The position numbers and the translations under genes are program-made. From assembly GCA_903813345.2 (NCBI GenBank), contig CAIIXF020000006.1, positions 22,825,936 through 22,889,935 on the forward strand: a stretch of 64,000 nucleotides of DNA, written 5' to 3'. Source of the DNA: Owenia fusiformis. Its lineage: Eukaryota; Annelida; Polychaeta; Sabellida; Oweniidae. Below the pieces are notes generated by a model. The model was not told the origin of the DNA. It was given only the letters and a program-made list of their open reading frames with translations, and made no database searches. The stretch's first letter is position 1; each line of letters starts with the position of its first letter. This document shows, in pieces, positions 61,601 through 64,000 of the stretch.

Positions 61601-61802
61601 ATTTTAGTTATCTGCTTTTTAATACTAAATCCAGTTTTTGTGTCTCCACTTTTACACATTGAGTGTCTGTTCATTTATTTATGTATAGTATATGTATGGT
61701 ATGTCTTTCCTATCCATTAGTTGACGTTGGGATGGCCTATTTTAAAGATCAACCATTAAACGCCTGTTTCCGTCGGCCAAAATTGGCTCTGACTGTATCT
61801 CC
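46624..61802 (+). CDS. FAR1: fatty acyl-CoA reductase (FAR1/FAR2-type), N-terminal two-thirds; continues past the window
   Basis: Exons: 46624-46818, 50292-50467, 53056-53235, 54619-54796, 55232-55276, 56684-56870, then either 59007-59088 or 61721-61802. All are in phase, giving ~348 codons so far. FAR reduces long-chain acyl-CoA to fatty alcohol with NADPH, feeding ether-lipid or wax synthesis; the family is anchored at peroxisomes by a C-terminal segment not reached here. Visible features: the Rossmann motif TGATGFLGK (residues 18-26), HVSTAYANC in exon 3, the NTYTYTK catalytic Y-x3-K (Tyr206, Lys210), [33 protein letters not shown] across exons 4-6, and CFRRP in exon 7. Identity to vertebrate FAR1 is clear throughout; FAR1 and FAR2 cannot be told apart, so this may be the single pre-duplication gene. 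No 3' exon is found before 64000. Confidence 0.93.
47219..47730. mobile_element. hAT-type MITE with perfect 8-bp target duplication, FAR intron 1
   Basis: GTATATAG at 47219-47226 and 47723-47730 flanks a 496-bp element. It begins TAGTGTTCC and ends ACCACTA, with GGTATTTCCGC opposite GGCAATACCGC further in. An 8-bp duplication and TAGTG ends indicate hAT. Its 84-codon open frame has no recognised similarity. Confidence 0.8.
48573..49015 (-). mobile_element. AGATGCGAG-ended MITE, copy 2 (inverted)
   Basis: 443 bp from AGATGCGAGTAG to CTACTCGCATCT, perfect 12-bp inverted ends. It reads on the opposite strand to copies 1 and 3 and lies in FAR intron 1. A (TA)n expansion at ~48693 is unique to this copy. 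Confidence 0.85.
49366..50090. mobile_element. TTAA-flanked MITE, ~720 bp
   Basis: CTTAAAGTCCCC at the left and GGGGACTTTAAG at the right are perfect inverted ends, each containing TTAA. Inner blocks (TATAA.GTTT, TTAAAAAGTTA) are weakly inverted. TTAA target sites suggest a piggyBac-like origin, but the superfamily is uncertain. It lies just upstream of FAR exon 2. Confidence 0.7.
51955..52375. mobile_element. fold-back copy of the dispersed repeat also at 11.5 kb
   Basis: CTTTCCGAACCTCATTGGAA (51974 on) and TTCCAACAAGGTTCGGAAAG (to ~52220) are inverted. The right side then matches 11470-11730 in reverse complement as far as GTCAATCAGTCAACATTAC. FAR intron 2. Confidence 0.65.
52483..52906 (+). 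mobile_element. AGATGCGAG-ended MITE, copy 3
   Basis: 424 bp, beginning AGATGCGAGTAGGTAGTTAC and ending CTACTCGCATCT. It is very close to the inverted copy at 48573-49015. The two flank FAR exon 2 (50292-50467) in opposite orientation. Confidence 0.85.
53437..54505. mobile_element. ~1.07-kb element with TATGTCCCCACCA ends, FAR intron 3
   Basis: TATGTCCCCACCA and TGGTGGGGACATA are perfect inverted ends. The interior has GTCCGTCTGTTCGTCCGT and about three tandem ~170-bp units, each with GGCAGCCATTTTGGATTTTC, CTGTAAAGTCTTGT and GGTAGATCAATTTCAAATTT. No coding sequence. Confidence 0.75.
55637..56683 (+). repeat. 76-bp minisatellite whose unit contains a 3' splice site and the start of FAR exon 6
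   Basis: Thirteen decoy units plus the authentic junction. Each has CATTTGATTCTAG, then GCTGGCAAAGGATTACTGAA, then TTTTTCACC..TTGTCCTGTTCACAATCATTATATCATAAAA. The first 20 bases after TAG equal the first 20 bases of exon 6. In exon 5 phase a decoy would read [10 protein letters not shown]...IIIS and stop at TAA within the unit. Units differ by only a few bases, so homogenisation is recent. Confidence 0.95.
56871..59006. other. FAR intron 6 with two small CAGTGTTCTCCC elements
   Basis: 57401-57586 has inverted ends CAGTGTTCTCCC / GGGAGAACACTG. 58138-58337 has GCAGTGATCTCCCC / CGAGAACACTGC. Both look like short MITEs of one family. Otherwise AT-rich intron with no exon; a G-run lies at ~57711. 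Confidence 0.5.
59007..59088 (+). CDS. FAR1: FAR alternative exon 7a
   Basis: The acceptor is TCTTCCAG and the donor GTAAGT; 82 nt, entering in phase 1 and leaving in phase 2. It encodes [20 protein letters not shown] and then NVSLTSN. This is the version closer to vertebrate FAR1, which has FRRPNVNLTSN at this point. It is homologous to, and the same length as, exon 7b; including both would shift the frame. Confidence 0.9.
59098..59220 (+). repeat. CTGATTGGTC repeats directly after exon 7a
   Basis: The decamer CTGATTGGTC occurs five times within 9-120 bp of the donor, mostly preceded by TT or CA and ~30 bp apart. Such closely spaced copies next to an alternative exon could be a splicing-control or pairing element (inference), or a decayed tandem repeat. 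Confidence 0.65.
59855..60545 (+). repeat. ~27-bp minisatellite between the alternative FAR exons
   Basis: About 26 degenerate copies of AGTCCCATATATCAATGCAA plus TTTAAT, with variants TCTCATGCATC and TTTGATAGCCCC. No splice-site-like core is shared by the units. It separates exons 7a and 7b. Confidence 0.9.
60643..61049. mobile_element. ~407-bp fold-back MITE
   Basis: CACGCGGTACAAACTTCGAC with CGTTAATTTGAATTTTTGAC faces GTCAAAAATTCAAATTAACG ... GTACCGCGTG. The arms extend almost to the centre, where CCCAAGCTGT / ACAGCTGGGG pair. TAAGTA occurs beside both ends but not as a clean duplication. It lies between exons 7a and 7b. Confidence 0.8.
61721..61802 (+). CDS. FAR1: FAR alternative exon 7b
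   Basis: The acceptor is TATCCATTAG and the donor GTGAGT; 82 nt, phase 1 in and phase 2 out, identical to exon 7a. It encodes [20 protein letters not shown] and then KLALTVS. Shared positions with 7a are Y-F-K, P, C-F-R-R-P and L-T, about one third of residues, so the duplication is old and both copies are under constraint. It is predicted to be used instead of 7a. Confidence 0.85.
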
Positions 61803-62279
61803 GTGAGTATTGCATGCTGGGAAGGATGTTGCACGCTGGGTATCTCTTGCACTAATATAAACACCGTGTAAAATCCTTGGTTTATTCTCTATAGTTGCTT
61901 CTCTGCTTAATCCCTACATGCCTAACTGCTTTAAAAGTGCAGTCGTATCCCCAGATTTACGAGTTGCAAATTATAATTATAAAAATGCTGTGATTCCTTC
62001 CATTATAAATGGGATGAACATTTATCTTTATGTGTATTTGGCTATGATTCATTACCACTGCAAGGAACTTTGAAAAGTTTGCAAAATCTTGTTTCTTGTG
62101 TCATTTATTCAGTCCATGCAAAGAATTACATTGTGTGGACTACTATGATATAGGCTACCAAACCTTTTCTTGAAGTGTGTTTACTCTCTATTACTAATTT
62201 TTTTACTTAATTTGTCAAGGTCTGAAGATTTTTAAATTTGGAGTTTACTTCTATTTCTATCTCCAGCAATGAACATGTA

Positions 62280-62377
62280 CAGGGTGGGCCAAAATGCATC
62301 CATATTTTATTTTCCAATAATTTTTATTTTTTATAATGCATGGATTTCAATAATATGGATGTTTTTGACCCACCCTG
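62280..62377. mobile_element. 98-bp Tc1/mariner-type MITE with TA target sites
   Basis: Flanked by TA on both sides. It starts CAGGGTGGGCCAAAATGCAT and ends GACCCACCCTG; the arms pair for ~35 bases through CATCCATATT / AATATGGATG, leaving a short AT-rich loop. Confidence 0.88.
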
Positions 62378-63536
62378 TACTGTATATATCTTATTATTGT
62401 GTCTCATTTCACAAGTAAAATATAAAAGGCCATTACAGGGTTTAACACAGTATGTTTGGAGATTTCTGAATGTTTTTGTGGAAAAATACATGCTTTGTGC
62501 AAAACGAATGATTCATGTGTCAAAGAATGAAGTACCATTTTTGAGAGAATTCTGTTTGTGTGTTAAGAGATCAGTTCTGGTGAATATGAATACAACAGTA
62601 TGATTGTGTGCTGATTCTTCATATACAATTTAAGTCCCTGTCATTGAAACACATGTCACTCAGTTACTATGGCAACAATTATTTAATCATCTCAGTCCTG
62701 GCTTTTTAAAATAGTTCAATTAAACTCACAATAACATGTTTAAGACATGCTAAAAAGCAAAATTCTTTCTAATTTGACAAAATATGAGACCTAGTGTCAT
62801 TTCTCATTGAACACCCTGTAGAATGTACATGTTCAGGCAGAATGCACAGTCTGCATTATATAGCTATGTGCAGTTTTTTGTTCATCCCAAAAATGCATGT
62901 GCTGTATTATTTGAATGGGCAGTTTGCTCTCAATGAAACAAGAAATTAGTCAGTTAGTTAACATGTAGTTGTATTTTCGCATAAGTTCTGTACAATTTTG
63001 AATTTACACTTTTGTTGAATCTGGCATCATTGCTGAGTGACTGTATGATTGCACCATTCACAAGACCTACTTTACAGGAAGCTATCTGAAATCCTTGATT
63101 TGAAGACCTGTCATTCCCTCATTCTGATTGAGCGTGATGGACTGCTTCCCCCTTGTCTGAAAGTGTGTGAAGATGTGTTATGTACATGCAGTAGTCGCTT
63201 GTAGTTGTATACCCTATTTTACAAGTATATTTTAGAACTGTCCATGTATAATGCTAGCTAGAAATCTCCATGCTCTATTGTTAGTTTCGATTTTTATTAT
63301 CTTTAATTAAAACTGGTCAGTTTCATTATACATCATGATAATTTCACAAAGTGTATTTATTATATCGAGTCTCAATCTACTACCTGTTCTATCTGATTTG
63401 GTTTAGATTAATTTTAAAGGAAAATTTTTCCTATCACTAGACATTAGTCAATTCAATTAATATCAATAGTATCAGAGGTTTCTGTAATTGACTTATGAAT
63501 TGAGAAAATATTGATCTTAGCTTTTGTCTCAAATTG

Positions 63537-63735
63537 TAACAAATTGTTGCATTTATAACAAATTGTTGCATTTGTAACAAATTCTTGCATTTGTAACAAA
63601 TTCTTGCATTTGTAACAAATTGTCGCATTTTTAACAAATTCTTGCATTTGTAACAAATTCTTGCATTTGTAACAAATTCCTGCATTTGTGACAATTTGTT
63701 GCATTTGTAACAACTTTCTGCATTTGTAACAAATC
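63537..63735 (+). repeat. 18-bp tandem repeat, ~11 copies
   Basis: AACAAATTCTTGCATTTGT repeats with TTG/TTC/GTC variants. It keeps minus-strand frames open (CYKCKNLLQM-type), but these are low-complexity artefacts. Confidence 0.9.
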
Positions 63736-64000
63736 AAATGCAACATAACAATCAAACAAGACAATACCAATGTCCTAGTTACAACCTAGTTACAATTAAC
63801 AATATGTTACAGATACTGATGGCAACATTGATTGCCAGTCACAAAAATACAAAAGCAATGATATGTTACCACTCTTTGGCGGTGACATAATAATCAAATT
63901 GATGAATGTATATTTTGAAACAATATTCCCCTCATGGCGTTTACAGATAGAATAAAATTAAGAAAAAAATAAAATATTGAGTGTAAAAATAAGAGATGAT

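Larger units (their letters stand above)
61803..64000. other. FAR intron beyond exon 7b
   Basis: No exon matching the next conserved FAR block (LLYHYWxAVSHKAPA-like) is visible, so the gene continues outside. The stretch contains a 98-bp mariner-type MITE at 62280 and an 18-bp tandem repeat at 63537. Confidence 0.6.

Noticed and set aside
63078-63200. possible FAR exon after a TTTACAG acceptor
   Set aside because: The open frame (KLSEILDLKTCHSLIL...) does not match the FAR block expected after exon 7, and no clear donor follows.
63437-63770. Cys/Lys-rich repetitive peptides on the minus strand
   Set aside because: A product of the 18-bp AACAAATTCTTGCATTTG tandem repeat.

Overview
This is an AT-rich, intron-rich animal genome window. 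Nothing bacterial is present: exons are short, are bounded by GT/AG, and join in consistent phase. Interspersed non-autonomous transposons are very dense. The gene content (a DSL/EGF/IgGFc-binding secreted protein, CCDC91, a fatty acyl-CoA reductase) and the repeat style fit a marine invertebrate. A deuterostome such as an echinoderm or hemichordate is my best guess, but the species cannot be fixed from the sequence.

Layout. 1-1.06 kb: the end of a Tc1-like transposon whose transposase has one in-frame stop. 1.38-3.38 kb (minus strand): two exons of a partial secreted EGF protein. 5.5-11.3 kb: a 5.8-kb fold-back element whose arms are built of ~370-bp tandem units. 11.3-16.4 kb: no gene, only repeats. 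16.48-29.49 kb (plus): a complete nine-exon gene of 1076 codons for a secreted DSL/EGF - IgGFc-binding - mucin-like protein. 29.6-30.4 kb: two MITE-like elements. 30.85-41.47 kb (minus): a complete twelve-exon CCDC91 orthologue of 594 codons. 41.5-46.5 kb: intergenic, with several palindromic elements. 46.62-61.80 kb (plus): the first part of a FAR1/FAR2-type fatty acyl-CoA reductase, which continues past the window. CCDC91 and FAR are head to head; human CCDC91 and FAR2 are also neighbours, so this looks like old microsynteny.

The most unusual signal is shared by two unrelated genes. In the IgGFc-like gene (25.94-28.55 kb, ~65-bp unit, 32 copies) and in FAR (55.64-56.68 kb, 76-bp unit, 14 copies) a minisatellite ends exactly on an authentic 3' splice site. 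Every unit carries that acceptor plus the first 20 or so bases of the following exon, so each gene has a run of near-identical decoy acceptors. Using any intact decoy would give the same short truncated C-terminus. FAR also has two 82-nt homologous exons of identical phase (59007-59088 and 61721-61802), the signature of mutually exclusive splicing.

The genes are not an operon and share no obvious pathway. CCDC91 acts in trans-Golgi/GGA adaptor traffic, FAR makes fatty alcohols for ether lipids or wax at peroxisomes, and the IgGFc-like protein is probably extracellular. Exon structures were derived by eye from frame, phase and splice sites, without transcripts; element ends are approximate unless a target-site duplication is given.
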